A stretch of DNA of 64,000 nucleotides, taken from contig CM076144.1 in assembly GCA_038025085.1 (NCBI GenBank), positions 45,982,001-46,046,000 on the forward strand, written 5' to 3'. A program made the translations under genes and the position numbers. Positions 44,331 through 55,863 of this stretch are shown here, piece by piece; positions within the stretch are counted from its first letter, which is position 1; each line of letters opens with the position of its first letter. The notes under the pieces are model-generated. The model searched no databases. It was given only the letters and a program-made list of their open reading frames with translations, and was not told the origin of the DNA. Origin of the DNA: Tetragonia tetragonoides. Its lineage: Eukaryota; Streptophyta; Magnoliopsida; Caryophyllales; Aizoaceae.

Positions 44331-44640
44331 CCTAACTCCTAAATATAGTTAAACCAAGATGTGTGGTGTGGCCCTACACTACACTAGCAAAAATGTTTTT
44401 CCAAAGATAAACATTGTCAGGGATAGGGGAAAAATGAAAAAAATAAATAAAAATATAATAATTGCAAAAAGACAGGTTGCACTCTTTGTCAGCACTTCAT
44501 TGAGACAAAACATCAAACATCAAACATCAAACAGCTTATCTGCAACCATCAACACTTCCACTTTCACTTCCACCCTCAAACATAAGCTAGTCTTTTAACT
44601 TCAGAAATTCCAACCACAGTAATGAAAAATCCTTTGATGC

Positions 44641-44950
44641 CAATAACTCACAATTACAATATCAGGCAAATGAATTTGAAGCTTGTTCAACTTTGGAAGA
44701 TTAATTTCAGTTTTATCAGTCAAATTAAACCCAAACCCTACTGTCAGTTCAAGCACTACAAGTGATTGGATTTGGAATGTGAAAGCAATTATAATTATTA
44801 AACAAAAATCAGAAGTTACCTGGAATTTTTTTCTGCTGGGGGTAATGAAAATTGGAGCCTGAATTTAAAGGAAGAGGGTATTTGAATTTAAAGGAAGAGG
44901 GTATTAAATGGAAAATCCGAGCTATTGATAATGGTAGTTGTCTTGTCCAT
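44641..44950 (-). pseudogene. First-exon fragment of an unidentified gene, copy 2
   Basis: Inverted copy of 25241-25680: ATG at 44948-44950, the same words (tcaatagctcggattttcca, aattcaggctccaattttca), the same donor-like GTAACTTCTG and similar intron. A short tandem duplication near 44870-44910 and an in-frame stop make it non-functional. Confidence 0.5.
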
Positions 44951-44960
44951 GCAGACTTCG

Positions 44961-45186
44961 AGGAGAGAGAATGGTAGAGAGAGGTAATTTGGAGTTCAAA
45001 ATTTTGGGATAAAGATTTGTGTTATTTTGAGCTAAAAATCATAATCATAATAGTTGGAGGCATTTTCTGACAGCATTAAAGGCGTCTACCTAAGCGAACC
45101 ATTGTAATAAAATTAAAAAAAAAACATAAAATAGAAATATATGTTTTGGCATAAAATAAATCATTAAAAAGTAGCCTTTAGATTTT
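44961..45186. repeat. Left half of a diverged direct duplication
   Basis: Sequence around 45062-45186 (cattttctgacagcatt, cctaagcgaaccattgta) recurs at 45412-45500, on the far side of the SINE. Confidence 0.6.
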
Positions 45187-45387
45187 TTTTTTTTTTTTGG
45201 TTCACGACCAAGGGTATCCACCGTCGACCACAGTGACTATTTTCCCGCGCTGGCTTGTAGGCTCCTCAAAGGGTGGGACAGGTGGTCAAGGAATTTAAAG
45301 TTGTTCCATGCCCAAGGCGAGATTCGAACCCTCGACCGTGGTTAAGGATGGATGAGTCTCTACCACTTAACCACACCTCCTTGGTTA
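45187..45387 (-). mobile_element. tRNA-derived SINE
   Basis: On the minus strand it starts with a tRNA-like head: box-A-like GTGGTTAAGTGGTAGAGACT and box-B GGGTTCGAATCTC. It ends in a run of A. Flanked by a 16-bp duplication (gtagcctttagatttt, one mismatch). About 200 bp. Confidence 0.85.
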
Positions 45388-47199
45388 GTAGCCTCTAGAT
45401 TTTAAAATAGAGACATTTTCTGACAGCATTGGAGGCATCCACCTAAGCGAACCATTGTAATAAAATAAAATAAAAGGAAACATAAAATTGAAAAATATAT
45501 TTTGGTATAGAATATATACTAAAGTTGTACTTTCCTAAATTCTTAAATAGTACACTATTAATTAGAGGTTTTAGAATATATACTAAAGTTGTACTTTCCT
45601 AAATCATTAAAGAGTAAACTATTAGATTTTAAAAAGCATATAACTTGAGTTTCATCACTTAAAAATTAAATTTCTTACGCTACTGAAACGAGTACGAAAT
45701 ATCCTTTAAAATGAGACTCATTTGTAGTATGTTCTATTGATTTACAACATTAGATGTGTCCACCTAAAAAGTTAATCAGTAATTAGGTTGACAAGCTGAC
45801 ACAACTAAAGAGTTGCATGTAAAAATAAGAGAAAATACATGTGTATTAGATATATAAAAATTAAAAAGCAATGTCAAAGTAAAATATAATAAAAAGAGTA
45901 TGTGTAGAATAAAGAAATAAACGATGAATCTAAAATGATTCTAGGTGCAATCTTTAATAGGAAACTTTACCAATGTGACGTATAATTTTATAACTGTACG
46001 TAATATACTGATCCCCCATGTTATTTCAGGGTTCCAATTTATGTTCCCTTCAACTTTATAATTATTAATGTACTCCCTCCGGACCACAAATAAAATTACA
46101 TTGGACTTTTTGTGTTCTTCGAAGCAGTACTTTGACCACATATAACTTTGAAAAATTAAGCAAGCATTTTGAAATATATTTTGCTATTCTAAGGTTTACG
46201 TCTAGAACTTCTTTATTTTTTGAAAAGTAGTTATGTATACATTAGACATTTAAACTGACCATGAAAGAAGGATCATATCTTTGGAATGTTAGTTGTACAC
46301 TTATCAACATAAGAGTATTGGCGTAGCAACATCAAGCATAGAAAGACTTTGAAACTATTACCTCTTGGATCATGTAACATATGTGATGAGTTTATTAATA
46401 GTTAATTGAAATTGATGATAAGAGTTTAAATTAGATAAGATGCCCTATAAAGTCATAATAATCTTATTATATGGCATTCATGATATTAAATAGATTATAT
46501 AAATATTTATCCATATATTACTAATAGTTTTTCATGAGTGACAATTACACTTTGATTTTTCGATGAGATTAATAATCACGTTATATTAGTTTTATTATAT
46601 AATCACAATTCGTGCAACGCACGGGCATACTCACGGGCATCCACCTAGTTCCACGGTAAAACGGGCTGAGTTACTGAGTTGGTTTGATTGATGGATGATG
46701 ATGAGTTGCTGACTCAACCAACTCGCCCATCTAAGTTGGCTCGTTACTCTGTTTTTCCTACTCACTTGTACAACAATCGCCCAGTAAGTATCTCGCCGCT
46801 CGGCAGGATATGGAGAGGTTCAGATATACGCAACATTACCTCTGACCAGTAGACTAGTAGAGAGGTTGTTTCCGAAAGACCTACGAAAACAGTTTTGAAT
46901 TTTAGAAAACAGTTTGCAATAAATGAAATGAATATAAACAAAGCTTTTGTTCTTTTTGTTTGTTCTAGAGCGATTAGATTATGTGTATCCAAGAGAAAAT
47001 CATTAAAATAGTTTCATTCCACATTTTGATTATTTTCCAATTTTTGCACAAATTAAAATTTACCTCTTTGGGTGCCTTTGGTCCTTCTACCTCAATCATC
47101 ATTTGCATTGTGGATTGTTGATTTCAAATGTTGAGTTGGTGACACCTCGAATGATCATATTGGCGTATTAAACTTTTTCAATAACATATAAGCAGTTTT
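45388..47199. other. Gene-free region before the LINE
   Basis: Contains a direct-duplication partner (45412-45500), a tandem pair gaatatatactaaagttgta (45500-45605), a one-ended Stowaway relic beginning CTCCCTCCGGACC at 46073, and an Au-like SINE relic at about 46770-46880. No gene supported. Confidence 0.5.
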
Positions 47200-47297
47200 G
47201 TGTCCTAGAAGGCAAAGTTGTAATAATATTAGAGAGAGAAAGTGGTTGGTTGAGAGTTTGCTAAACTCTGGTGGTATTCTTGCGCCATCTGACCGCC

Positions 47298-48911
47298 ATG
47301 CCCCCCCGTGGCCGACCTCCGAAGAAGAAAGCCACAACGAATTCGTCTATGACCCCTGTTGCTTCGTCTACTGGTGTTGTGACTGAAATTGAAGCAAATC
47401 CTAGCCCGAAATCTGCGACCCAGATGAGTCCTACTCCAGCCATTTTTGGGGATTTTCTTCCTCCAAGCTTTGGTGGTACTGAGAAGAATGATGGTGGCAT
47501 TATTACGAGAAGTGAGGTTACTCAATCAGGTAACTCTCAATTGGGTAATGATCTTGAATCTCTTGGGTTTACTTCCGATGATAATTCTTTGATTGTTAAT
47601 GGCGGCAATCCTGTCAATCTTGAGGAAAATGTGGGACATGTTGTTGTTCTTGATATGGGTAGTAATGATGTTAATGCAAATCTTGATGATGCTTCTCATG
47701 TGCCTATTGCTGGGAATGAGGGGATTGTGAATACCAATGTTGGAAATGTTAATCCTGAAAATATTAGCCCAATTGTGAATAATGATATCAATATTCCTAG
47801 TGCTCCTGTTAATTCTTGGAAAAAGTGGTTTGTGGGGAATAGGAAACCAGGGAATGGGATGAAACTTGAATTTTTCCCTGCCATGGCTGATGCAGATGAA
47901 GTTTGTTTTGAGGATGATGATATGGCTGATGAAATTACTTACTGGGAAACTACTTTGGTTGGTTTTGTGCTAGGGGGGAATCCTAAAAAAGCTCAGATTC
48001 AGGCTTTTATTCATAAAAATTGGTCACATGTGAAGATTCCACAAGTTTTGTTGCATGCTAAAGGGTGGGTGTACCTTAGGTTTGAAACTCTTGAAGATAG
48101 AGACAGGATCCTTAGAGAGGGACCATGGTCGATTGGGAATAAAGTTTTTCTATTGAAACTCTGGACTGCTGCTTTTTGTATTGAAACTGAGGAGATTCAT
48201 AAAGTTTCTGTATGGGTAACTTTCCCCAACCTAGATGTTCAATATTGGTTTGCTAAAGGGTTGAGCAAGCTTGCTAGCAAGATTGGGGTGCCTATGTTTG
48301 CAGACTGGTGTACAGCTTCAAAGGAGAAAGTGTCCTATGCTAGATGCTTGATAGAGGTAGATGTTTCCAAGGAGTTGATTTGTAGGATTCCCATCAGGAC
48401 TCCATTTGGGGTTAGACGCATGCAACATGTTCGCTATGAATGGGTGCCATGGTTTTGTGATCATTGCCATAAATTGGGGCATACTTCTGGGACATGCCCT
48501 GCAAAGAGAGTTGTTGCACCAGCAGTTGTGCCTACAAGTGAGAAAGCTGTGGAAGACCCCATTGCCCCTACTAGCTCCTCTCCTATGACTGAGGGTCAGA
48601 ATATGCCTCCTGTACAGGTTCAAGTGCAGCAGCCTGCTCAGCCCACAGTTTCCTTGGCTGCAATTGTGGCTGATGAGTTACCATTTCAGTCAGTACCTTC
48701 TAAACATGTCTGTCATCCTAAGAATGTGACTAGATCTGCAGAAAGCTTCTTTAATAACAAGTTGCAGTCCAGATTTGGGATTCTTTGGTCTGACTCCTCA
48801 GAAAGAGAGGAAACTGAGCTGTTTAGTTCTCACATTGAAGATTCAATTTGGAAGAATGGAATATTTGAAGGAGATGGCTCTGTGGAGGCTCCTTCCAGCC
48901 CACTGCAATGA
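47298..48911 (+). CDS. LINE ORF1, nucleic-acid-binding protein
   Basis: Uninterrupted frame of 537 residues from ATG 47298. The N-terminus is basic (MPPRGRPPKKKA). The middle carries a DUF4283-type domain typical of plant LINE ORF1 (KAQIQAFIHKNW, GWVYLRFETLEDRDRILREG, WTAAFCIETEEIHKVSVWV). A zinc knuckle CDHCHKLGHTSGTC follows, then a Pro/Gln-rich tail. ORF1 proteins coat LINE RNA. The stop overlaps the ATG of ORF2 as ATGA. Although this ORF is intact, the element's ORF2 is not. The earlier in-frame GTG at 47271 is not a likely start. Confidence 0.85.
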   Translation: MPPRGRPPKKKATTNSSMTPVASSTGVVTEIEANPSPKSATQMSPTPAIFGDFLPPSFGGTEKNDGGIITRSEVTQSGNSQLGNDLESLGFTSDDNSLIVNGGNPVNLEENVGHVVVLDMGSNDVNANLDDASHVPIAGNEGIVNTNVGNVNPENISPIVNNDINIPSAPVNSWKKWFVGNRKPGNGMKLEFFPAMADADEVCFEDDDMADEITYWETTLVGFVLGGNPKKAQIQAFIHKNWSHVKIPQVLLHAKGWVYLRFETLEDRDRILREGPWSIGNKVFLLKLWTAAFCIETEEIHKVSVWVTFPNLDVQYWFAKGLSKLASKIGVPMFADWCTASKEKVSYARCLIEVDVSKELICRIPIRTPFGVRRMQHVRYEWVPWFCDHCHKLGHTSGTCPAKRVVAPAVVPTSEKAVEDPIAPTSSSPMTEGQNMPPVQVQVQQPAQPTVSLAAIVADELPFQSVPSKHVCHPKNVTRSAESFFNNKLQSRFGILWSDSSEREETELFSSHIEDSIWKNGIFEGDGSVEAPSSPLQ

Positions 48912-51900
48912 TTATTGCAGCTTGGAATATCAGGGGCTTTAATGCCCCTGAGAAACACCAAGAGGTGAAATCCTTCTTGGTTAAGAATAGAGTTGATATT
49001 CTTGAACTGCTTGAAACTAAAGTGAAGATGGGGAGAGCTGATAGTATTGTGAAGAAGTTGGGAAGGAACTTGAAAAGTTTCTTTAATTATGATTGTCATC
49101 CTTATGGCAGGGTGTGGCTTTTGTGGAACCCTATTAACTGTGATGTGGTCAAGGCAGATGTCAATGACCAGGCTGTGCATTGTCTTGTTAAAGACAAGAA
49201 GACTGACTTTGAACACTATATCACTGGTGTATGCGAAGAATAAAGGTGGTCAGAGGGCTTCTCTTTGGTCTGCAATTGTTGATTGGAGCAAAAACATAAG
49301 CATTCCTTGGATAATTTTGGGAGATTTCAATGTTACTCTCTCAGTTGATGAGAGGATTAGTAAGGCTAGTCCTAATATTAGGGATATTCAGGATTTTAGT
49401 GATTGTGTTGCTTCTGCTGGCATCTCTGACCTCCCTGCCACTGTCATGCAGTTCACTTGGACAAATAAACGTGGTGCTGCTACCAAGGTGATCTGTAAAC
49501 TTGATCGAGTCATGTGCACCTCTGAATGGCTCCTACAGAATATTATTCCTCTGTTGAGTTCCTGCCTCCAGGAGTTTCAGACCACTCTGCTAGTCTGACT
49601 AAAGTGGGTTGTGCAGGTCATGTTAAAATTCGACCTTTTAAGTTCTTGAAATACTGGACCTTTGATGAGCAATTTTTGCCTTTGGTTCAAGCTCGCTGGC
49701 TTAAACAGGTTCGGGGATGTAGTATGTTCCAGGTAGTTACCAAGCTGAAAGATGTCAAGTTTGCTTTGAAAGGCCTTCACAGGGTCAAGTACAGTGCTAT
49801 TGAGAGAAGAATTGAGGAATGTCATGAGCTTCTTGCTCATACTCAGAGGATGATTGAACGTGATCCTACTTCTGATTTGCTTGTTCAAGAGGAGAAAACT
49901 TTGACTGAAAAAATAATGAAATTGAGGAAAGCTGAGATTTCTGCTTTGTGTCAAAAACAAAAATCACAGACATCAAACTGGGTGATGATAGTACTAAGTA
50001 TTTTCATGCAAAAATGAAGGAACAAAGAGCCTTTGCTGCTGTTAGTTTCCTGAAGGATATGCATGGGGCTAGATGTTGTACTGCTGATACAATCTGTAAA
50101 GCCTTCCTGGAATATTAGGAACAACTCCTTGGGGATTCTTCACCTGTTTTGCCTTTTTGACCCCTCTCTGATGCAATCTGCTCCTCTTGTTACTGAAGAT
50201 ATGGCTCAAAATCTTGTTGCTTCAGTTACAAGAGAAGAAATCAAAGCTGCTGTGTTCTCTTTCTCTGATGAAAAAGCTCCGGGGCCTGATGGATTTTCTG
50301 CAAGCTTTTTTTAAAGCTTCCTGGCCTGTTGTAGGAGAGGATATTGTTGCTGATGTCCAAGAATTCTTTTGCACGGGTAAACTCCTCAAACAATTAAATG
50401 CTACTATAATTTTCCTCATCCCTAAATGCAAAACTCCTAAGTCTGTTTGTGATTATAGACCCATATCATGCTGCAATATGCTTTACAAAATCATCACAAA
50501 GTTGTTAAATGAAAGATTGAAACCTGCTATGATGCTTCTTGTGAGACCTGAACGGAATGCTTTTGTTCAAGCTAGAAATATCACTGAAAATATTTTTCTG
50601 ACGCGTGAAATGGTGAAACACTATGAGAGAAAGGGTGTCTACCCTCGTGCTATGATTAAAATTGATATTAGAAAAGCTTATGATTCCTTAAATTGGGACT
50701 TCCTTGAAGCAGCTCTTCACTATCTTGGGTTCCCTGCTCAGTTTGTTGCTTGGATCATGATATGTGTTCGTACTGCTCAATTTTCTCTCAATTACCAAGG
50801 TGAATATGTTGGGTTTTTTAAGGGGAAGAGAGGGGTCAGACAGGGAGATCCCATATCTCCTTCTCTTTTTGTATTATGCATGGAAATCTGTTCTAGGATG
50901 TTGAGGAAGGAAACAAATAACCCCCACTTTAGTCACCATCCCAGGACTGTGAGGATCAAGCTGAACCACCTCATTTTTGCTGATGATTTGCTCATATTCT
51001 GTAGAGGGGATGTGCCTGCTATTAAATGTTTGACTGATACAATGAATAAGTTTGCTGATTTGCCTGGATTGCAACCAAACCCTTCAAAGACATGCATTTA
51101 TTTTGGTGGCGTGCGTGATGATGTAAAGGATATGATTTTGGAGGCTACTGGATTTTGTGAAGGACAGTTTCCTTTTAGATATCTGGGAATGCCCCTCACT
51201 ACTAGTAGATTAACTACTGCTCTTTGTCAACCCTTGGTAGTAGGGATGTAAATGAATTCATGATCCGCGGATACCCGCTCCATCCGAATCGAATATATGG
51301 ATTAAAACCCGATTAAATGGATGATGGAGCGGATGAAGGATGGATTGGATGGCGGATGGAGCGGGTGATGGATGAGATTTCTCATCCACTAACCCGATCC
51401 GCGAATCCATCCATCACCCGTTTAGATATTAAAGTGTAAAAGAACAATATAAAAAAGATATCAAACATATGTTATATTTACATCTTAGTTTAATTTTACT
51501 TGTTTTCTAATTTGTATTGTTATTATTTAAACTAAATTGTGTTATTTTTATTGTTACAAGGTAAAACAATCGTATATGAGTTGAAGTTTTGTTTGACTAC
51601 TAACAATTTTATTATAGTTGAGTCTATTTATTGCTTTTAGTCCATAAACCGTTAAGCACCCGATCCATCCACTAATCCGCGGATGACGGACGGATTGGAT
51701 ATGGATTAGATGGTTCGCGGATGACGGATGGAGCGGATTGATTAGATGAATTTCGCGGATGGAGCGGATGATGCTCCACCCGATCCGAATCCGATCCATT
51801 TACATCCCTACTTGGTAGACATAATCTCTGCTAAACTGCATCACTGGACAAACAAATTCTTGAATTATGCTGGTAAAGCTCAATTGCTTAACTCTGTTAT

Positions 51901-52860
51901 TTTTGGGTTGGAATCTTTATGGTGTTCTTCTTTTTTGCTTCCCAAATCAGTGGGGTTGAGCATATTGGCAAGTTATATCGTCAGTTTTTTTGGGGAAGGA
52001 AAGGAGGGATGGGTACTTTTTTGAGCTGGAGCAATATCTGCAAACCTCATAGAGAAGGGGGTTTGAATGTGAAGGAGGTTCTCTCTTGGAACAAAGCATA
52101 TCAATTGAAGTGGTTCAACCACCTTGTGAATGGGTCTGATACTCTCTGGAAGCTTTGGGCTCACTCTTATTACTTGGCTCGTGATAGCATTTGGGATGTG
52201 TTAGGAAAAACTCAAGATTAATGGATTTGGAAAAAATTACTACATGTCAGGGATGAGTTCATTCAGTTGTGTGGTGGCTTAGATGTAGCAAAGCAGCAGC
52301 TGAGTCTCTGGAACACTAACAGATTTACCATGGAAAAGGTGTATGATTTTTTCAGAGCCAGGGGACCTATTCAGAAGGCTCATAGAACTATCTGGGATAG
52401 TATGATAGTGCCCAGACAATGCATCACTCTTCAGTTGGCTGCTACAAACAAGCTAGCTACAATCAATAACTTGCAGATGCGTGGTATGATTGTGGTGAAC
52501 AGATGTAGTCTGTGTACTCAAGATGCTGAATCTCTTCACCATTTGTTCTTCGATTGTATCTTCTCACAGCAGGTCTGGCACATTATTTTGCAATGGTTGG
52601 GTATTCACAGGAGACCAATGCACATGCACAAGGAGCTAAAATAGTTCTGCAAGTATGTAAAAGGAAGACAAAATAGACAGAAGGTCAAACGAGCTGCGCT
52701 GGGTGCTACTGTTTACTTTTTATGGCAGGAGAGGAATAAGCGGATCTTTACTGCAGAAAAAAGGAGCCCAACTCAGCTGGTATATCTCATTCAGAGTTGT
52801 GTTTACGTGAGATGGTATCATGCTTGTAACTCTGAGGATATTACTATTACAGATGTGTAA
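48908..52860 (+). pseudogene. LINE ORF2, endonuclease-reverse transcriptase remnant
   Basis: Apurinic-type endonuclease first (AAWNIRGFNAPEKHQEVKSF, ILGDFNVTLS). Then reverse transcriptase (KAPGPDGFSASFF, IKIDIRKAYDSLNWDFLEAA, GVRQGDPISPSLFVLCME, LIFADDLLIF). Then a zf-RVT region (CSLCTQDAESLHHLFFDC). Frame changes or stops occur near 49240, 49550, 50020, 50310 and 52220, and a hAT element splits it at 51241-51810. Non-functional. Confidence 0.9.
51241..51810. mobile_element. hAT-like MITE inside LINE ORF2
   Basis: 570 bp with perfect 14-bp ends TAGGGATGTAAATG...CATTTACATCCCTA and a perfect 8-bp duplication CTTGGTAG (51233-51240 and 51811-51818). The interior is rich in GGATGGAT and ATCCGC words. 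No ORF of note. Confidence 0.9.
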
Positions 52861-53044
52861 TTAGGAGAGCCCTTGTTCTGTGTAGTTGAGTTGAAGGTGT
52901 AGCATAGTTGATATTGTGTCTGTCTATATGTGTGCCAAGGTGCCTTTATGGCAGCCTTACTTGTATTTTGCGTCTGAGGGTATCGTCTTGATATCCCTTG
53001 GAAGGTGGAAATAAAATTTACTATTTTTCAAAAAAAAAAATATA

Positions 53045-54226
53045 TATATAAACATTTAAAAAAAAGATTCTAGACACCTAAGCACACTATACCCGTAGCC
53101 GGTGGAATCTTGATTAAAAAATTATTACTTTTCTATTTTTCACAATTTTATTTTCTCTCTCCTAATATCCCCAAATTTTATTCCCTCCCCTAATTTTCTT
53201 GGTCTTCTTTCTCCCCTATTCCTCCATTACCACCTTCCTCTGTTTACAAGTCACACCACAGCCTCAACCAAACAGCCCCTCCCTCTCCTTTTGTAATCCA
53301 TCAACTTTATCAGTTTCTCAGTTCCCAAAATAGACCTTCACCTCTACCTTACTAAGCAAACTCACACCCAACACCACAAAACACTTTCCTCAATCTTTCC
53401 TCTTTCTCTTTCTCTCTTATCTCTCTCATCAGTCATCACACAAAAGCCAAAAATAGTCAGCACAAAGAAAGTCAAAAAAATCAAAGCCGGCAAGATATTA
53501 AAAATGAAGCATATTTCAAGAAGCTACACAAAACCAACGATCCCAATCGCACTAACACTAACAACACCACCAACAACAACAACAACGAAACCAATTTTAT
53601 TTCCCACATGGCAAATCACAACGCAGCAACATAATCTTCGATACCACCATTTTTATTTCCAGAGACGAAAAGCCCCAGATTCCGCAAAAGCTTAGAAACA
53701 AATCGAGTCACCTAAATCAGGGACCTAGCTCGAAATTGATTAGTTAATGGGGTACCAACGCAAAATTTGGCAATTGGCGGTTATGGGCGGTCAAGAGAGA
53801 GAAAATTGATTTCTTGTGTTGTTCCTATTCGGGGGTGATTGGTTGTTTGTGGGTTAAGGAGAGATTGCTGGGATGTCAATCTCTAAGGGCAGGAGAGTTA
53901 GGACTGGGATGACTGATTAGGTTGAGTTTGCGTGAAGAACAGTTTGAGTTCTTCGTCACCGGGCAAGGTTTTTGGTAGGGGAAAAAGGGTGAGAATGAAC
54001 TTGTTCTGAGATTGTCCGGTAATGGGGGAGATGTGTGGGAACAGGGAAAGCTTTGCTGGGAATGGTGGGATAGGGGACTAGGGGAGAGAGAATACTAGGA
54101 CAGTGAAGAAAATTAGGAGAGAGAAAATAAAATTATGAAAAATAATATTTTTTAATCAAGATTCTACTGGCGACCGGTATAATGTGCTTATGTGCCCAGA
54201 ATCTTTTTTTAAAATGCTTATATGTC
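53045..54226. mobile_element. Long-TIR element, possibly a non-autonomous MULE
   Basis: Left and right arms are inverted repeats of about 115 bp: TATAAACATTT...GATTCTAGACACCTAAGCAC against TATAAGCATTTT...GATTCTGGGCACATAAGCAC, continuing through AATCTTGATTAAAAAAT and TTTTATTTTCTCTCTCCTAA. The interior has only a short ORF. Long arms suggest a Mutator-type element, but no clear target duplication was seen. Confidence 0.6.
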
Positions 54227-54316
54227 TTCGAAAAAGTTTAAAATGTCAAATTGATTCGGACCCCTTTTTAAAAATGCCAATTTGGTCATTCGGGGGTTGG
54301 TGACAGAGAAGACTAG

Positions 54317-55863
54317 TGTTACGGTCCTAAATTTTTCGCTGCGGAATGACCGTACGGCGTCAAGACTCCACCGAGTCCTGACCAGCTTTCACGTGAGGTT
54401 TCTGTCCATTTCAACTCACATTGAACTCTTCTCAACTCAAATCATCCTATCGAGGCTTGCTCGCTTCACTGTTGTTCCATTCTCGAGATACTAGTCGCTT
54501 CCTGGTGTCGCCTATTTAGCCCGACACTCGCCCAACCGGTCATCTCGGTTATCCCGCATCATGGTTGACCCATACTCCAGACCCTCGTCGCGTACTAGTG
54601 CCGACACTATGGTCCTGACCCTAGCCCGACCGAACATCCTGTTTCGGACTTAAACCCATGACTCGACACCTTCGCATCCTGTGTGCGGACAACGTCCTTC
54701 ACTATCGTCCGACACCGATCTCACTAACAAGCTTCTTTGGGACACGACCCTCGAACACCATCCGGCTTCGAAGCCCTATTGAGTGCTCCTTCCGTTCATC
54801 GGTCATGATCACTGTTCGCCTCATCGTGGCCAGGGAGTTGTCAAGTCCCAAAGTACTCTCGGACGTGTCAGATCCGGAGCGCGCGTCTCGATCGTCCGAG
54901 TAACTATCCTCGTCCCGAGCCCTCAAGATCCTTCCGAGTAGTTCCCGATCCTTTAAGCAACCGGGAGTCATGTTCGCTCCCGTTGAGTTCATAGGAGGCC
55001 GACCTATGAATGCGCACCTCGCGTTCATGGGTCATTGTCCCCGACTCGGCCATCGATGCCTCATCGAGTAGTGTCCCATTAACCGAGCAGGCAACCTTCC
55101 TGGGACATCCTTCCCTTCATAGGAATACTAGGAAGTATCCCCTTAAGTCCCACAAGTTCCCGCGGGGTCGCCCATCCCGTGGTACCGATGTCCCGGAACC
55201 CGAGAGCACCGCTAATGCAGCACGACCCCTCGTTGACCGGGCTTCCCGAAAGCCCTCATGGAGGATCTTATCCCATTGATAAGATTCACGGATAAAGCGT
55301 CCCGCAACCATCTCAAAATAGCGACCCTCCCTTCGGCGCATGATGCACACTATCGAGCCCGCCGGCTACTCGATAATGTCCCCGGGATGTTCTATCCCGA
55401 AGAGACTCAACGCTGTCCTTTGACATGCCATCAAGTCTGCTTCCTTCCGGGGAAGCTCACTTAAGTGTCATGATGTTTTCCAACCATCCATGTACCCAGG
55501 GGAAGTGGAGAGCTCAAACACCTACTACGCCCTAAAGAGTCTTATATGGTTCAGCCCAAGTGACAGGAGTGACCATCAAAGTTGCATAACTTTCATACTC
55601 AATCTCCGATGGAACTCAAACCTTGTTTCTCATCATCCGACTCCACCGTGGACCTTCTCATCCCCCAAGGAAGTCATGCGCTCATCCTTGTCCGACGAAT
55701 TTCACACTTTGTCCGGGCATTCCAGAGCCCGACACCTTTGACCGGCCATAACACTTAGTCGCGACCTAGCTGACTAGTCGCTGGTGTCTGTCCGCGACAC
55801 TCATGACCGAGCACTGAGTGTCCGTGACGCTGCTACCGAGTTGTCGAGGTGCGGACCACGACA
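54317..55863 (-). repeat. 3' LTR of the LARD-like element
   Basis: 1547 bp, pairs with 57534-59079 with scattered substitutions. Many ORFs in it recur at the same offset in the other LTR and are artefacts of a GC-richer, stop-poor sequence. Confidence 0.88.

Larger units (their letters stand above)
47200..53040 (+). mobile_element. L1-type LINE, degenerate
   Basis: Two overlapping ORFs (gag-like ORF1 and endonuclease-RT ORF2) in plant L1 order, ending in an A-run at about 53031-53040. The 5' boundary is a guess; a target duplication was not found. ORF2 is broken and holds a hAT insertion. Confidence 0.85.

Noticed and set aside
46600..46640. CGTGCAACGCACGGGC motif as an element boundary
   Set aside because: The motif is common in plant repeats, but I could not find a partner end or target duplication here.
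53504..53695. Thr-rich 63-codon ORF
   Set aside because: Low-complexity sequence inside a long-TIR element; no domain.
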